Shown: one piece after another, positions 15,821 to 25,220 of the stretch
Layout of the letters: the number at the start of each line of letters is the position of its first letter
Numbering within the stretch: the first letter of the stretch is position 1
NCBI GenBank assembly: GCA_009837355.1
Contig: VXTR01000063.1
Coordinates: forward strand, 43,762 to 107,761
Length of the DNA: 64,000 bases
Direction of reading: 5' to 3'
From: Chloroflexota bacterium
GTDB taxonomy: Bacteria > Chloroflexota > Dehalococcoidia > Lucifugimonadales > UBA3495
The notes under the pieces: generated by a model
The model's database searches: none
What the model was told of the DNA's origin: nothing
Seen by the model: the letters and a program-made list of their open reading frames with translations, nothing else
Position numbers and translations under genes: made by a program

Positions 15821-17464
15821 TTACAGCATATCGGCCAGACGGTGAATCGCGTCGGCGGGGTTGCCGTCCAGCCGGATTGATACGGCGCGGCGGCCGAGAT
15901 TGCGCAACGCCTGCAAGTCGCCCAGAGCCTGGGCATCAGCCAGCGTTCCGAAACTGAACGGCCAGCCGGGAATGTCCAGGTCTGCAACATGTTCCTGGGT
16001 CAGTTGCAGGAAGATGCCAGAGTCGGGGCCGCCCTTGTGGAGCTGCCCGGTGGAGTGGAGGAAACGTGGGCCGTAGCCCGCCGTGGTGGCGATGCCGTGC
16101 TTGTCCATCACTCGGCGGCGCAGTTCGCAGATTGCGTCACCGATTCCGTCGGCGTCGGGCAGATAGGCCATTATCGCAAGGTAGTCGCCGGGGCCGGATT
16201 CCGCCAAGATTTCCAGCAGACGGCCGGCATCATCTGAGCGCGTATCAGGCAGACGGCCCGCTGCCTGGTAGCCCTCCAGCACGCTGACGGTGCGGTCTTT
16301 CGCGCCCTGCACGTCCGGCTGGTCGAAGGGATGTATGCCCAGGATATGCCCGGCGATGGCGGTGGCGTACTCCCAGCGATAGAACTCGGCACCCAGGTCG
16401 TAGGCGCCCGACAGTTCCAGCCGCACCGTGGGATGGCCGGCGGATTCCAGCAGCAACATGGCCTGGTCGGCGGCCCGAGCGTCCGATGAATCGTCGTTGG
16501 CCAGGCGCAGTTGCACGAAAAGGCGATCGGCGCCGTAGGCATCAGACGATTGCAGGGGCTCGGCGGCCACCGGGATAATGCCAGTGCAGTTCTTGCCGGT
16601 GCTTTCAGCCAGCAGTTGCTCTACCCACAGCCCGAATCCGGCAATCTTCGGCGAGGCAACCAATGTCAACTTGTCTCGTCCCTCCTTGGCCAGGGTACCG
16701 ATAACCGTACCCAACCACGCGCCGGGGTTGTCGGCGACGGGGCCGGCAGACAGACAGCGCTGCTGCATAGCCGCCGCCGGTTCCAGCAGACGCGCCAAAT
16801 CCACGCCCGTGAGCGCCGCCGGAACCAACCCGAAATGCGAAAGAACGGAATAGCGGCCGCCGATGTCAGGGTCGTTGATAAAGGTGCGCCGGAAACCCTC
16901 CGACTGCGCCAGTCTCGCCAGCGCTGTGTCGGGGTCGGTTATCGCGATGAAATTGTCGCCGGCTCGTTCCACGCCGACGCAGGCCTCTACCAAGTTGCGA
17001 AAGTGCGCGTAAAAGGTCAAGGGCTCCGTGGTGGTTCCAGACTTGGATGACAGCACAAAGGTTGTGAAGGCCGGGTCGATGGCCGCCGTAGCCGTCGACA
17101 CCCAAGCCGGCACGGTGCTGTCCAAGGTGAGCATCTGAGGGTAGCCGCCAGACACGGGAGAGCCGACGATCTGTCTAATGACCTCAGGACCGAGGCTGCT
17201 GCCACCCATTCCCAGCAGAGCAACGTACCGGAAGCCGGCATCGCGTACCTCGGTGGCAAACTCGACCAGTTCGCCAGTTATTCCCCGGCTGTCCGTCGGC
17301 AGCGTCAGCCATGCCATGCGGTCGGCAATCTCAGCGGGGTCATCGTTCCACAGGGTGTGGTCGTGGGCTTTCAACCTAGCCGGAACGCGGCTGCCATCCA
17401 GTTGAGCGGCCACTCTGGACACCGACGGCGCATAGTCGCCAAGGTGATAAAGGTCGGTTGTCAT
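15821..17464 (-). CDS. pgi: Glucose-6-phosphate isomerase (of the type fused to transaldolase elsewhere)
   Basis: This 547-residue SIS-domain isomerase interconverts glucose 6-phosphate and fructose 6-phosphate. GMGGSSLGPEV (85-95) and SSKSGTTTEP (139-148) are the phosphosugar-binding loops, and the C-terminal STGQLHKGGPDSG resembles the isomerase half of bifunctional Tal-Pgi proteins. No transaldolase domain is present. The start at 17464 (MTTDLYHLGD) is chosen because an extended -10 element at 17505-17513 would otherwise lie inside the gene. It is the first gene of the pgi-gnd-zwf operon. Confidence 0.92.
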   Translation of the reverse strand: MTTDLYHLGDYAPSVSRVAAQLDGSRVPARLKAHDHTLWNDDPAEIADRMAWLTLPTDSRGITGELVEFATEVRDAGFRYVALLGMGGSSLGPEVIRQIVGSPVSGGYPQMLTLDSTVPAWVSTATAAIDPAFTTFVLSSKSGTTTEPLTFYAHFRNLVEACVGVERAGDNFIAITDPDTALARLAQSEGFRRTFINDPDIGGRYSVLSHFGLVPAALTGVDLARLLEPAAAMQQRCLSAGPVADNPGAWLGTVIGTLAKEGRDKLTLVASPKIAGFGLWVEQLLAESTGKNCTGIIPVAAEPLQSSDAYGADRLFVQLRLANDDSSDARAADQAMLLLESAGHPTVRLELSGAYDLGAEFYRWEYATAIAGHILGIHPFDQPDVQGAKDRTVSVLEGYQAAGRLPDTRSDDAGRLLEILAESGPGDYLAIMAYLPDADGIGDAICELRRRVMDKHGIATTAGYGPRFLHSTGQLHKGGPDSGIFLQLTQEHVADLDIPGWPFSFGTLADAQALGDLQALRNLGRRAVSIRLDGNPADAIHRLADML

Positions 17465-17504
17465 CGCAACTGCCTCGCCATTCTCGGCCCTGCTATATTG
17501 CGTC

Positions 17505-17513
17505 ATTCTAGCA
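17505..17513 (-). promoter_or_regulatory. Extended -10 promoter of the pgi-gnd-zwf operon
   Basis: On the minus strand TGC is followed by TAGAAT. The predicted transcription start at about 17498 leaves a 34-base leader before the pgi ATG. Confidence 0.6.
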
Positions 17514-17566
17514 TATCCATTAGAAGTATAATCACTGCCAAACCATGTCACGAGCGAGCAAATCAG

Positions 17567-18469
17567 ATGCCCAATGTGAATCGACCCAACAGCCTGAACG
17601 AGTCCGCGGGGCCGAACGGACCCGCAGCCAGCGTGATCACCCTCGGCGAACTGGACGTGCATTGCCTGGATTGGGGCGGCACGGGTAAGCCGATGCTGGC
17701 GCTGCATGGCCTGGCATCCTCCGGCCATTGGTATCGCAGGCTGGCCCCTTTGCTGTCGGACGACTACCGCATCATCGCGCCGGACCAGCGAGGGCATGGG
17801 GCGACTACGCAAGCGGCATCGGGCTACGACTGGCAAACGATGGCCGAGGACGCCTTGCGCTTGCTGGACCATTTCGGCATTGAGCGGGCCGCCGTGCTGG
17901 GGCATTCCTGGGGCGGCCACGTGGCCAGCAATCTGGCCATGCGCTTCCCCGAGCGTGTCAGCCGTTTGGTAATGATTGACGGCGGCTTTCAGGACGGCGG
18001 ACTGCTGCCCAACCCGACGTGGGAGGCGTTCCGGCAGAGGTTGGCGCCACGCCTGGTAGCTGGGACTCGCGCCGAGTATCTGGACCGGCTGGAGGAAAAC
18101 CTATCATTCTGCTGGGGCGACGACCTTGCCGACATCGCGCTGACCATGGTGTATGAGGGAGCAGACGGCCAGATGCGGGACAAGCTGCGCCCGGAGAATC
18201 ACGCCCAGGTGTTGGCTACCATGTGGACCGAGCCGCCGTCGGTGGTGTTGCCGCAGGTGAAAGTTCCCACGCTGGCGGTAGCCGCCGGGCCGCGCGCCGA
18301 CCGGGTCAACTCGGAGTTTTCGCGGCAACGGGAAGTGATGGTGGCGGCCGCTGAAGCCGCGCTGCTCAACGGACGGGTGCATTGGATACCCGACACCATC
18401 CATGACATCGGCTATCACAAGCCGGGGGAATTGGCGGCGGTGATTCGTGAGTTCCTGACGGAGGACTGA
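17567..18469 (+). CDS. Alpha/beta hydrolase
   Basis: This 300-residue alpha/beta-fold hydrolase has LALHGLASSGHWYRRL (oxyanion-hole HG), DQRGHGATT, and the nucleophile elbow GHSWGGH, with the acid/base His likely in IPDTIHDIGYHKP near the C-terminus. The layout fits soluble esterases, haloalkane dehalogenase-like enzymes and C-C bond hydrolases, so the substrate cannot be assigned. The ATG at 17567 is the first in-frame start just before the conserved region. It ends directly against the stop of the convergent ABC exporter gene. Confidence 0.88.
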   Translation: MPNVNRPNSLNESAGPNGPAASVITLGELDVHCLDWGGTGKPMLALHGLASSGHWYRRLAPLLSDDYRIIAPDQRGHGATTQAASGYDWQTMAEDALRLLDHFGIERAAVLGHSWGGHVASNLAMRFPERVSRLVMIDGGFQDGGLLPNPTWEAFRQRLAPRLVAGTRAEYLDRLEENLSFCWGDDLADIALTMVYEGADGQMRDKLRPENHAQVLATMWTEPPSVVLPQVKVPTLAVAAGPRADRVNSEFSRQREVMVAAAEAALLNGRVHWIPDTIHDIGYHKPGELAAVIREFLTED

Positions 18470-20398
18470 TTAATCGGCTGCGGCCGGTGAAAGGCCGTCG
18501 GCGCCGATGACCTCGCCGCCGACGGGGGCGACGTCAACGCTGGGGCCGGACAGGCCGTAGTTGATGGCGTAGAGCTGGGCGTACACGCCGCCGGCTTCCA
18601 GCAACTCGTCGTGGCTGCCCACTTCGGCGACCCGGCCCCGGTCCAGCACAATTATCTTGTCAGCGTTGCGGATGGTGGACAGGCGGTGGGCGATGACGAT
18701 GGACGTGCGGCCTTTCAGAATGCGGTTAAGGGCCTGCTGTATGAGCAGTTCGGTGTGGGTGTCGATGTTGGCCGTGGCTTCGTCGAGCACCAGGATACGG
18801 GGGTTACCTACGATGGCGCGGGCAAAGCTGATGAGCTGCCGCTGGCCGATGCTCAGGTTGACGCCCCGCTCGGCCAGTTCCGAGCCGTAGCCGTTATCCA
18901 TCTCCATGATGAAGTCGTGGGCGCCCACGGCCTGGGCCGCAGCGACAATCTGCTCGTCGGAAACGTCCTCGTTCTGGTAGCAGATGTTTTCGCGGACGGT
19001 GCCGGAGAACAGGTAGGGCTCCTGCAACACCATGCTCATCTGGTGCACCAGCGATTCTCGCTTCACGTCCCGCAGGTCGTAGCCGTCAACGGTGATTGCG
19101 CCGCCGGTTACGTCCGCCGAGCGATGCAGAAGGTTGACCAGGGTGCTCTTGCCGGCGCCGGTGGAACCGACCAGGGCCACGTTTTCGCCCGCCTTGATGT
19201 GCAGGTTAACGTTGCGCAGCACCTCGACGCCGGGGACATAGTGGAAGTTCACCTCGTTGTAGCGAATTTCTCCTTGCACTTCGGGCAGCGCCACCGCGTC
19301 GGGCTTGTCGAGAATATCCGGCTCCAGGTCCAGCACCTCGAAGATGCGCACGCCGGCGGCCATTGCCCGCTGCAGCTGGCTGTATTGCATGGTGAGTTGG
19401 CGGATTGGCTCAAAGAACCGCTGTATCCAGAAGGCGAAGGCCACCAACGTACCGACTTCCAGGGCGTCCCGTTGCAGGAGCCAACCGCCGAACAGCACCA
19501 CGCCCAAGCCGATACCCAATCCGATGAGCAGTTCCACCAGCGGCTGCAGCATTCCGGAGTAGCGGGCCGCTTCCAAGTTGGCGTCCAGGTATTCCTGGTT
19601 CAACGTGCGGAAGTGGGCCATGTTCTCGTCCTGGCGGTTCAGGCTCTGGACGACGCGGACGCCGGTGATGTTCTGGTTGTACTCACCGTTGACCATGGCA
19701 ATGGCCCGACGGATGCGCATGAATGAATGGCGGGCGAATCGCTGCCAGTACATCATGATCACCGTCAGCACCGGCACAACGAACATACACACCAACGCCA
19801 ACTGCCAGTTGACGATGAGCATCAGTATGATGATGGCGCCCACCGTTACGAGCTCGGCCAGGGCCAACGCAAGCAACTCGAAAGTCTCCTGCAACTGCAG
19901 CACGTCGGACTGCATCCGGGACATGATGCGCCCGATGGGAGTGCGATGGTAGAAGGCGTTGGACTGGTTTTGCAGGTGGCTGAACATCCCGGAGCGCAGG
20001 TCATAGAGAACGTGCTGTCCGGTGCGGGAGATGAAAATGAACTGCAAACGGTTGGACAGGAAATGAATCACCGTAATGGCCATGAACGCGACGCCGATGA
20101 CATGAACCCGACTGACTTCACCCTCTGCGATGGCCCAGTCGATGCCGTATTTAATCAGCAGTGGGATTGCGGCGTTAACCGTGGCGTACACCAGCAGCGA
20201 AGCCAGGGCAATCAGGGCATAGGTGCGGTAGGGCTTGATAAAGGTCATAAAGCGCATTACGACCTTGTTGTCATAGACGCGCCCCACCACGTCTTCGTCG
20301 GTCAGGTTGTCGTTGGAGGGGGCAAACATGCTGTCTGCGGAGGTGCCGCGCATCCCCCGCATCATGCCGCCGCCGATGCCGCCACCGCCGCGCATCAT
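18470..20398 (-). CDS. ABC exporter half, canonical ATPase subunit
   Basis: This 642-residue half-transporter has an unusual Met/Gly-rich cytoplasmic N-terminus, six membrane helices (about 60-320) and a nucleotide-binding domain. Walker A is GSTGAGKS (411-418), Walker B is ILVLDE with the catalytic Glu540, and the signature is LSIGQ (515-519) instead of LSGGQ. Its start overlaps the stop of the neighbouring half-transporter by ATGA. Together they form a heterodimeric exporter of the TM287/288 or BmrCD type, probably for drugs, lipids or peptides. Confidence 0.93.
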   Translation of the reverse strand: MMRGGGGIGGGMMRGMRGTSADSMFAPSNDNLTDEDVVGRVYDNKVVMRFMTFIKPYRTYALIALASLLVYATVNAAIPLLIKYGIDWAIAEGEVSRVHVIGVAFMAITVIHFLSNRLQFIFISRTGQHVLYDLRSGMFSHLQNQSNAFYHRTPIGRIMSRMQSDVLQLQETFELLALALAELVTVGAIIILMLIVNWQLALVCMFVVPVLTVIMMYWQRFARHSFMRIRRAIAMVNGEYNQNITGVRVVQSLNRQDENMAHFRTLNQEYLDANLEAARYSGMLQPLVELLIGLGIGLGVVLFGGWLLQRDALEVGTLVAFAFWIQRFFEPIRQLTMQYSQLQRAMAAGVRIFEVLDLEPDILDKPDAVALPEVQGEIRYNEVNFHYVPGVEVLRNVNLHIKAGENVALVGSTGAGKSTLVNLLHRSADVTGGAITVDGYDLRDVKRESLVHQMSMVLQEPYLFSGTVRENICYQNEDVSDEQIVAAAQAVGAHDFIMEMDNGYGSELAERGVNLSIGQRQLISFARAIVGNPRILVLDEATANIDTHTELLIQQALNRILKGRTSIVIAHRLSTIRNADKIIVLDRGRVAEVGSHDELLEAGGVYAQLYAINYGLSGPSVDVAPVGGEVIGADGLSPAAAD

Positions 20399-22209
20399 AG
20401 CGCCGCCCTCCCGTCGGCCATGGCCGGCACTGCCGCTTCCAGCAAGACTTCTTCCTGCGGGCGCAGCTGAAGTTCGTAGATGCTCTGGTAAATTCCGCCG
20501 GAGCGGATCAGTTGCTCGTGAGAGCCGCGCTCGGCGATGACGCCTTTGTCCAGCACCAGAATCTGGTCGGCCTCCCGGACCGTGCTCAAACGGTGGGCGA
20601 TGACAAAGGTAGTGCGCCCTTTCATCACCTCCACCATGGCGCGGTGGATCTGCCGTTCCGTTTCCACGTCAACGCTTGAAGTGGAGTCGTCGAGAATCAG
20701 CACGGGCGGGTCAATCAGGATGGTGCGGGCGATGGAGAGCCGCTGCCGTTGGCCACCGGAGAGGGTCGTGCCGCGTTCCCCGACCCAGGTGTCATATCCG
20801 TTGGGCAGCGCCATAATCTGGTCGTGCAGCTGGGCCACCCTGGCCGCGCGTTCGACATCCTCATCGGTAGCGTTGGTCACTCCGTAGGCGATATTGTCCT
20901 TGATGCTGGCGCTGAACAGGTACACGTCCTGGTGAACGATGCCCACGTTGTGGCGCAGGGATTGCAGCGTGAAATCGCGAATGTCCGTTCCGTCAATGGT
21001 GATTTGGCCATCGGTTACGTCGTAGAAGCGCGGCAGCAGGTTCACCACGGTGGTTTTGCCGCTGCCGGGGGCCCCGAGGATGGCGGTAATCTGTCCTGGT
21101 TTGGCGTCCAGGTTGACCTCTCGCAAAGCCGGTGAACGGTCTGCGTAGGAGAACCCGACCTTTTCAAATCGAACGTGTCCCTTGGCCCGCCCCATTTCGG
21201 CAGCGTCGGGCCGTTCCGACACAGGCGATTGGGTGTCGAGCACGTTGAACAGCCGCTGCCCGGAGGACATCGCACGGGAGAAGGTGTTAATGATTTGAGC
21301 CGAAGCGCGAATGGGGAAGGTCAACTGGTTGAGGTACAGGAAAAACTTGGCAAGGTCGCCGGCAGTCAGGTCACCCTGAACTACCTGCCAGCCGCCGAAC
21401 CACAGAATCAGGCCCAATGCGAAGGTGAAGTAAAGGGTCATCCAGGAGCTGTTGGTGCCCTGCATCCGTTCAGCGTCGAAGTACTCAACGCGAAGCTCTT
21501 CCGCTTTGCGGTTGTATTTTTTGCGTTCGTAGTTCTCGGAAGCGAAGGCCTTGACCACGTGCATTCCGGCCAGGTTTTCCTGCAGCACCGTTACCGACTC
21601 GCCCATCACCTCCTGCACGTGGAGCCACTTTCGGCGCAAGGCGCGCATGACGAACGTGGAGCGGAGGACGATGGCCGGCACGAAAATCATGCTGACCAAC
21701 GCCAGTTCCCAGTTAAGGAAGAAAAGGATGAAGGGGATGGCGACGATGCGAACCACCACGTCCAGCGAGCGGATCATCCCCAAGTTCACGAACCGCCGCA
21801 TTGCTTCCACGTCAGCGGTGGCGCGGGACATCAAGTCGCCGGTGTGTTCCTTATCGTGGAAGGCGAAACTGACATTCTGCAGCTTGTCGTACAGCAAGTT
21901 GCGGCAGTCGAAGGACACCTTCTGCGACAGGGATTCGGTGGTATAGGTACGCGCGAAGTCACAGAAGCCGCGGCCCAAACTGACCAGCAAGATGCCGACG
22001 CCGAAGAACACCAAAGCGGCAATGGTGAAATCTTTTCTGAAGAAGTTCTTGGTATCCGGATGCTGACCAACCATCAGGTCGATGCCGCCGCCAAACAGCC
22101 ACGGCAAGGCCAGCGAAAAGCCAATAGCGGCCAAGGCGCTGATATACGCCAGACTCAACCGGGCCGGATAGTGGGCGGCCATCCCGATGATGCGCAGCAG
22201 AATGCCCAT
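20395..22209 (-). CDS. ABC exporter half, degenerate ATPase subunit
   Basis: This 604-residue half-transporter has six membrane helices and a nucleotide-binding domain with Walker A GAPGSGKT (379-386) and signature LSGGQ (483-487). The Walker B motif is LILDD, so the catalytic Glu is replaced by Asp508. This complements the partner subunit, whose signature motif is altered. The pair should have one active and one degenerate ATP site, the hallmark of heterodimeric exporters. It lies 120 bases downstream of argS. Confidence 0.93.
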   Translation of the reverse strand: MGILLRIIGMAAHYPARLSLAYISALAAIGFSLALPWLFGGGIDLMVGQHPDTKNFFRKDFTIAALVFFGVGILLVSLGRGFCDFARTYTTESLSQKVSFDCRNLLYDKLQNVSFAFHDKEHTGDLMSRATADVEAMRRFVNLGMIRSLDVVVRIVAIPFILFFLNWELALVSMIFVPAIVLRSTFVMRALRRKWLHVQEVMGESVTVLQENLAGMHVVKAFASENYERKKYNRKAEELRVEYFDAERMQGTNSSWMTLYFTFALGLILWFGGWQVVQGDLTAGDLAKFFLYLNQLTFPIRASAQIINTFSRAMSSGQRLFNVLDTQSPVSERPDAAEMGRAKGHVRFEKVGFSYADRSPALREVNLDAKPGQITAILGAPGSGKTTVVNLLPRFYDVTDGQITIDGTDIRDFTLQSLRHNVGIVHQDVYLFSASIKDNIAYGVTNATDEDVERAARVAQLHDQIMALPNGYDTWVGERGTTLSGGQRQRLSIARTILIDPPVLILDDSTSSVDVETERQIHRAMVEVMKGRTTFVIAHRLSTVREADQILVLDKGVIAERGSHEQLIRSGGIYQSIYELQLRPQEEVLLEAAVPAMADGRAAL

Positions 22210-22329
22210 CAGCCGGCCTGCCTAGTGGGAACAATTGATACCATAGGTCGCTCAATATACACCCGGCACGGGGCAGGGGCAAGTTTTGCGACGGGATTCA
22301 GTCCCGATTTATAGTCGGCGCCTGGAAAA

Positions 22330-24024
22330 TCACTCTCGCTCCATACGCTCCGGGGCCGACATTCCCATCAGCGTCAGCGTGCGGCGGAAGGCCACCTGCG
22401 CCGCTGCCACCAGTTTGAGGCGGGCCAGGGTAAGCTCGTTGTCTTCCGGATTGGCGGAAATCACCCGGCAGTTCTCGTAGAAATGGTGGAAAGCCGTGGC
22501 CAGCTCCGTCGCATAGTGGGGCAGATGGTGCGGCTCCAGGTTCTCGGCAACCTGCTCGACCAGCTCGGGCAGCCGCAGCATGGTGCGGATCAAATCCAGC
22601 TCGTGGGGGTGAGTAAGCAAGCTCACGTCGCCCTGGGAGTAGTCGATGCTCCGTTCGGCGGCCAGGTTGAGGATGCTGGCGTTGCGAGCGTGAGCGTACT
22701 GCACGTAGTACACCGGGTTCTCCGAGGATTCCCGCGTCGCGAGTTCAAGGTCGAACTCCATCTGCGTGGATGCCGCGCGCGCGAGGAAGAAGTAACGGCA
22801 GGCGTCCATGCCAACCTCGTCAACCAGCTCACGCAGAGTAACGAAGTCGCCGGTACGCTTGGAAGCGCGGACGGTTTCGTCGCCGCGCTTGAGGGTTACC
22901 ATCTGTGAGATGAGAATCGTGAGATTGTCCGGCTCGATACCCAACCCCTGCATCGCAGCCTTCATCCGCATGACGTGTCCCTGGTGGTCAGCTCCCCAGA
23001 TATCGATTACCCGGTCGAAGCCGCGGCCCTGGAACTTGTTGAAATGATAGGCGATGTCGGAAGCGAAATAGGTGTGTTCGCCCGACGAGCGCACCACGAC
23101 GTTATCGCGTTCGTCCCCGAATGCGGAAGAGAGGAACCACAGAGCGCCGCTGTGTTCGGCGAGATGCCCGCCGCTGCGCAGGCGAGCCATCGCCAAGTCG
23201 TAGTCACTCGATTCGGAGTCGGGGTTTTGGAAAAGCGAGCGTTCGCTGAACCAGTTGTCAAAGGTCACGCCGATGGTATTCATGTCATTGCGGATCAAGG
23301 CGACCATCTTGTCGCGGGCCAGGTCGCCAATCTCGCGAACGGCGGTGGCTTCCGATGTGTCCAGGTAATGGTTGCCCTGAGTCTCGATAATCTCTGCGGC
23401 GATATCGGAGATATATTCGCCCTGATAGCCGTTCTCGGGCATCTGCGCGTCCTTGCCGAGGGCCTGTCGATAACGAGTCCAAACCGAGCGATAGAAGGCT
23501 TCCATCTGGGAGCCGCCATCGTTGACGTAATACTCGCGGGTAACGTCATAGCCGGCGGCCTCCAGGGCATTGGCCAGCGCGCTGCCGAGCACGGCGCCGC
23601 GAGTGTGTCCAACGTGCACCGGGCCGGTGGGGTTGACGCTGACGAACTCCACCATGACCTTGCGGCCGGCGCCGATGTCCAACGCGCCGAAGGAGTCGCC
23701 GGCGGCACGGACGGTTTCGACCTGCTGCTGCAGCCACGCCTGACTGAGCTTGAAGTTGATGAAACCCGGCGGCGCGGGCGATACGTCGTAAATTTCCGGC
23801 CCGCTTTCGACGCGCTCCGCAATCAGTTGGGCCAGTTGCAGCGGGTTGGCGCGGGCGGCCCGGGCCAGGCGCAGGGGCAGGTTGGTGGCGAAATCGCCGT
23901 GTTCCGGATTGTTGGGCCGTTCGACTTCAATGCCCGGTGATGATCCTACGTCGATCACCCCGTCGGCCCTGGCGCGTTCCAAAGCTGCGGCTACGGCGGC
24001 TGCAATGGTGTCCTTAACTAGCAT
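22330..24024 (-). CDS. argS: Arginyl-tRNA synthetase
   Basis: This 564-residue class I synthetase charges tRNA-Arg. The HIGH motif appears as HVGH within NPTGPVHVGHTRGAVLG, and the KMSKS region is represented by RASKRTGDFVTL, as often in ArgRS. The N-terminal Add-1 domain and C-terminal DALR helices, which bind the anticodon, are present. The ATG at 24024 (MLVKDTIAAAV) is preferred over an upstream TTG at 24057, because the residues from 24024 match the usual N-terminus. The window also carries a tRNA-Arg gene at 32104. Confidence 0.97.
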   Translation of the reverse strand: MLVKDTIAAAVAAALERARADGVIDVGSSPGIEVERPNNPEHGDFATNLPLRLARAARANPLQLAQLIAERVESGPEIYDVSPAPPGFINFKLSQAWLQQQVETVRAAGDSFGALDIGAGRKVMVEFVSVNPTGPVHVGHTRGAVLGSALANALEAAGYDVTREYYVNDGGSQMEAFYRSVWTRYRQALGKDAQMPENGYQGEYISDIAAEIIETQGNHYLDTSEATAVREIGDLARDKMVALIRNDMNTIGVTFDNWFSERSLFQNPDSESSDYDLAMARLRSGGHLAEHSGALWFLSSAFGDERDNVVVRSSGEHTYFASDIAYHFNKFQGRGFDRVIDIWGADHQGHVMRMKAAMQGLGIEPDNLTILISQMVTLKRGDETVRASKRTGDFVTLRELVDEVGMDACRYFFLARAASTQMEFDLELATRESSENPVYYVQYAHARNASILNLAAERSIDYSQGDVSLLTHPHELDLIRTMLRLPELVEQVAENLEPHHLPHYATELATAFHHFYENCRVISANPEDNELTLARLKLVAAAQVAFRRTLTLMGMSAPERMERE

Positions 24025-24086
24025 GATTGACAGTTCCGCGATGAGGATTCGGTTCAAGGTAGAGCATACATATTAGCACTACCCCA

Positions 24087-24488
24087 CTATCCCTCTGCAA
24101 TCTGAAAGGGGAAGCCCAGCGCGCTGGCCGCCGCGATGTTGGCGGTCATATAGCCCTCAGCGCTGCGGGACATCCCGTTTTGGCCGCGCATTTCGTTGCC
24201 TTTCGCCGCCAGCCCGGCGGCTTTATCGGCAATATCCGTTACGCCAAAGGCCAGGTGATACGGGCCGGGGCCGAAGGTTTGCAGATACTGCCCCATGGCG
24301 GATTCAGAATCCAACGGTTCCGTGAACTCGACGTTGGTCTGCCCGACCCGGTAGATGGCGTTCTTCATACCTCGCGTCGGATAGACTTCGATCTTCACTG
24401 GCTTCATTCCGAAGTTTTCCTCGATGTAGGCTGCCATGGCGTCGGCGTCGTGGACAAGGATGCGAACGTGATGTATAAACTCGAACAT
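24087..24488 (-). CDS. VOC-family (glyoxalase-like) protein
   Basis: This 133-residue protein has the vicinal-oxygen-chelate fold: FEFIHHVRILVHDADAMAAYIEENFGM, VEFTEPLDSES, and YHLAFGVTDI with its His near residue 88. The layout resembles methylmalonyl-CoA epimerase and glyoxalase-like proteins. GGAGG precedes the ATG at 24488; a longer ORF running to 24809 is rejected. Its start lies only about 21 bases from that of the divergent S51 peptidase gene, and it is 62 bases upstream of argS. Confidence 0.85.
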   Translation of the reverse strand: MFEFIHHVRILVHDADAMAAYIEENFGMKPVKIEVYPTRGMKNAIYRVGQTNVEFTEPLDSESAMGQYLQTFGPGPYHLAFGVTDIADKAAGLAAKGNEMRGQNGMSRSAEGYMTANIAAASALGFPFQIAEG

Positions 24489-24509
24489 CTTTCCTCCAAG
24501 AGCATGATT

Positions 24510-25220
24510 ATGGAACGGCGGATTCTGCTGGTGGGCGGCGAGGAGTTCCGTCCCGCTGGCGCAAGCATGGATTATAGAATTCTGGAACTGACCGGCAAAG
24601 GGCGACCTCGCGTCGCCATCATACCAACCGCCGCGGCGTCCGAAAACCCGCAGTTGGCCGCCGCCAACGGCATTCGCCACTTCAGCGGGCTGGGGGCGGA
24701 CGCTTACAGTGTGGACGTAATCCGCCGCACCGACGCTGAAAATCCGCGCATGGCGGCGCAGGTCAACGACGCTGACGTCATCTACTTTACCGGCGGCAGC
24801 CCGGAGCATCTACTTTCGGTGTTGGCCGATTCGGTGTTGTTGAAAGCCGTAACCGCCGCCGCGGACGAGGGCACAATCTGGGCCGGTTCCAGCGCGGGGG
24901 CAATGGTCTTGGGCGCGGTGATGCGTCGCCCATCGGCCGGCTCACCGGTATCGCCGGCCCTGGACATCATCCCCAACGTGCTGGTGCTGCCGCATCATGA
25001 ACGCAGCGACCCGGAGGCAGTGCTGGCTCAACTTTCAGAATCAGACTACGTTGGCCTCACAGTGCTGGGCATCGACGGGGCCACCGGGCTGCTATTGGAA
25101 CCGGACGACGCAACCGCGCTGGGGGCCGGCAACGTAACCGTCTATCGGGCCGGCGGCTGGAAGCGGTACGCCAATAGTGATGTAGTGCCCGGTTTGACCT
25201 CGGCGGGTGCGGAGATTTAG
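24510..25220 (+). CDS. Peptidase S51 / cyanophycinase-like protein
   Basis: This 236-residue protein has the class I amidotransferase-like fold with a serine nucleophile. AGSSAGAM gives the nucleophile Ser, FTGGSPEHLL is the conserved glycine loop, and PHHERSDPEAV resembles the His-containing segment of cyanophycinase and dipeptidase E. The family hydrolyses aspartyl dipeptides or cyanophycin. An ATG at 24504 is an equally possible start. The 3' end overlaps that of the convergent hisIE gene by four bases. Confidence 0.85.
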   Translation: MERRILLVGGEEFRPAGASMDYRILELTGKGRPRVAIIPTAAASENPQLAAANGIRHFSGLGADAYSVDVIRRTDAENPRMAAQVNDADVIYFTGGSPEHLLSVLADSVLLKAVTAAADEGTIWAGSSAGAMVLGAVMRRPSAGSPVSPALDIIPNVLVLPHHERSDPEAVLAQLSESDYVGLTVLGIDGATGLLLEPDDATALGAGNVTVYRAGGWKRYANSDVVPGLTSAGAEI

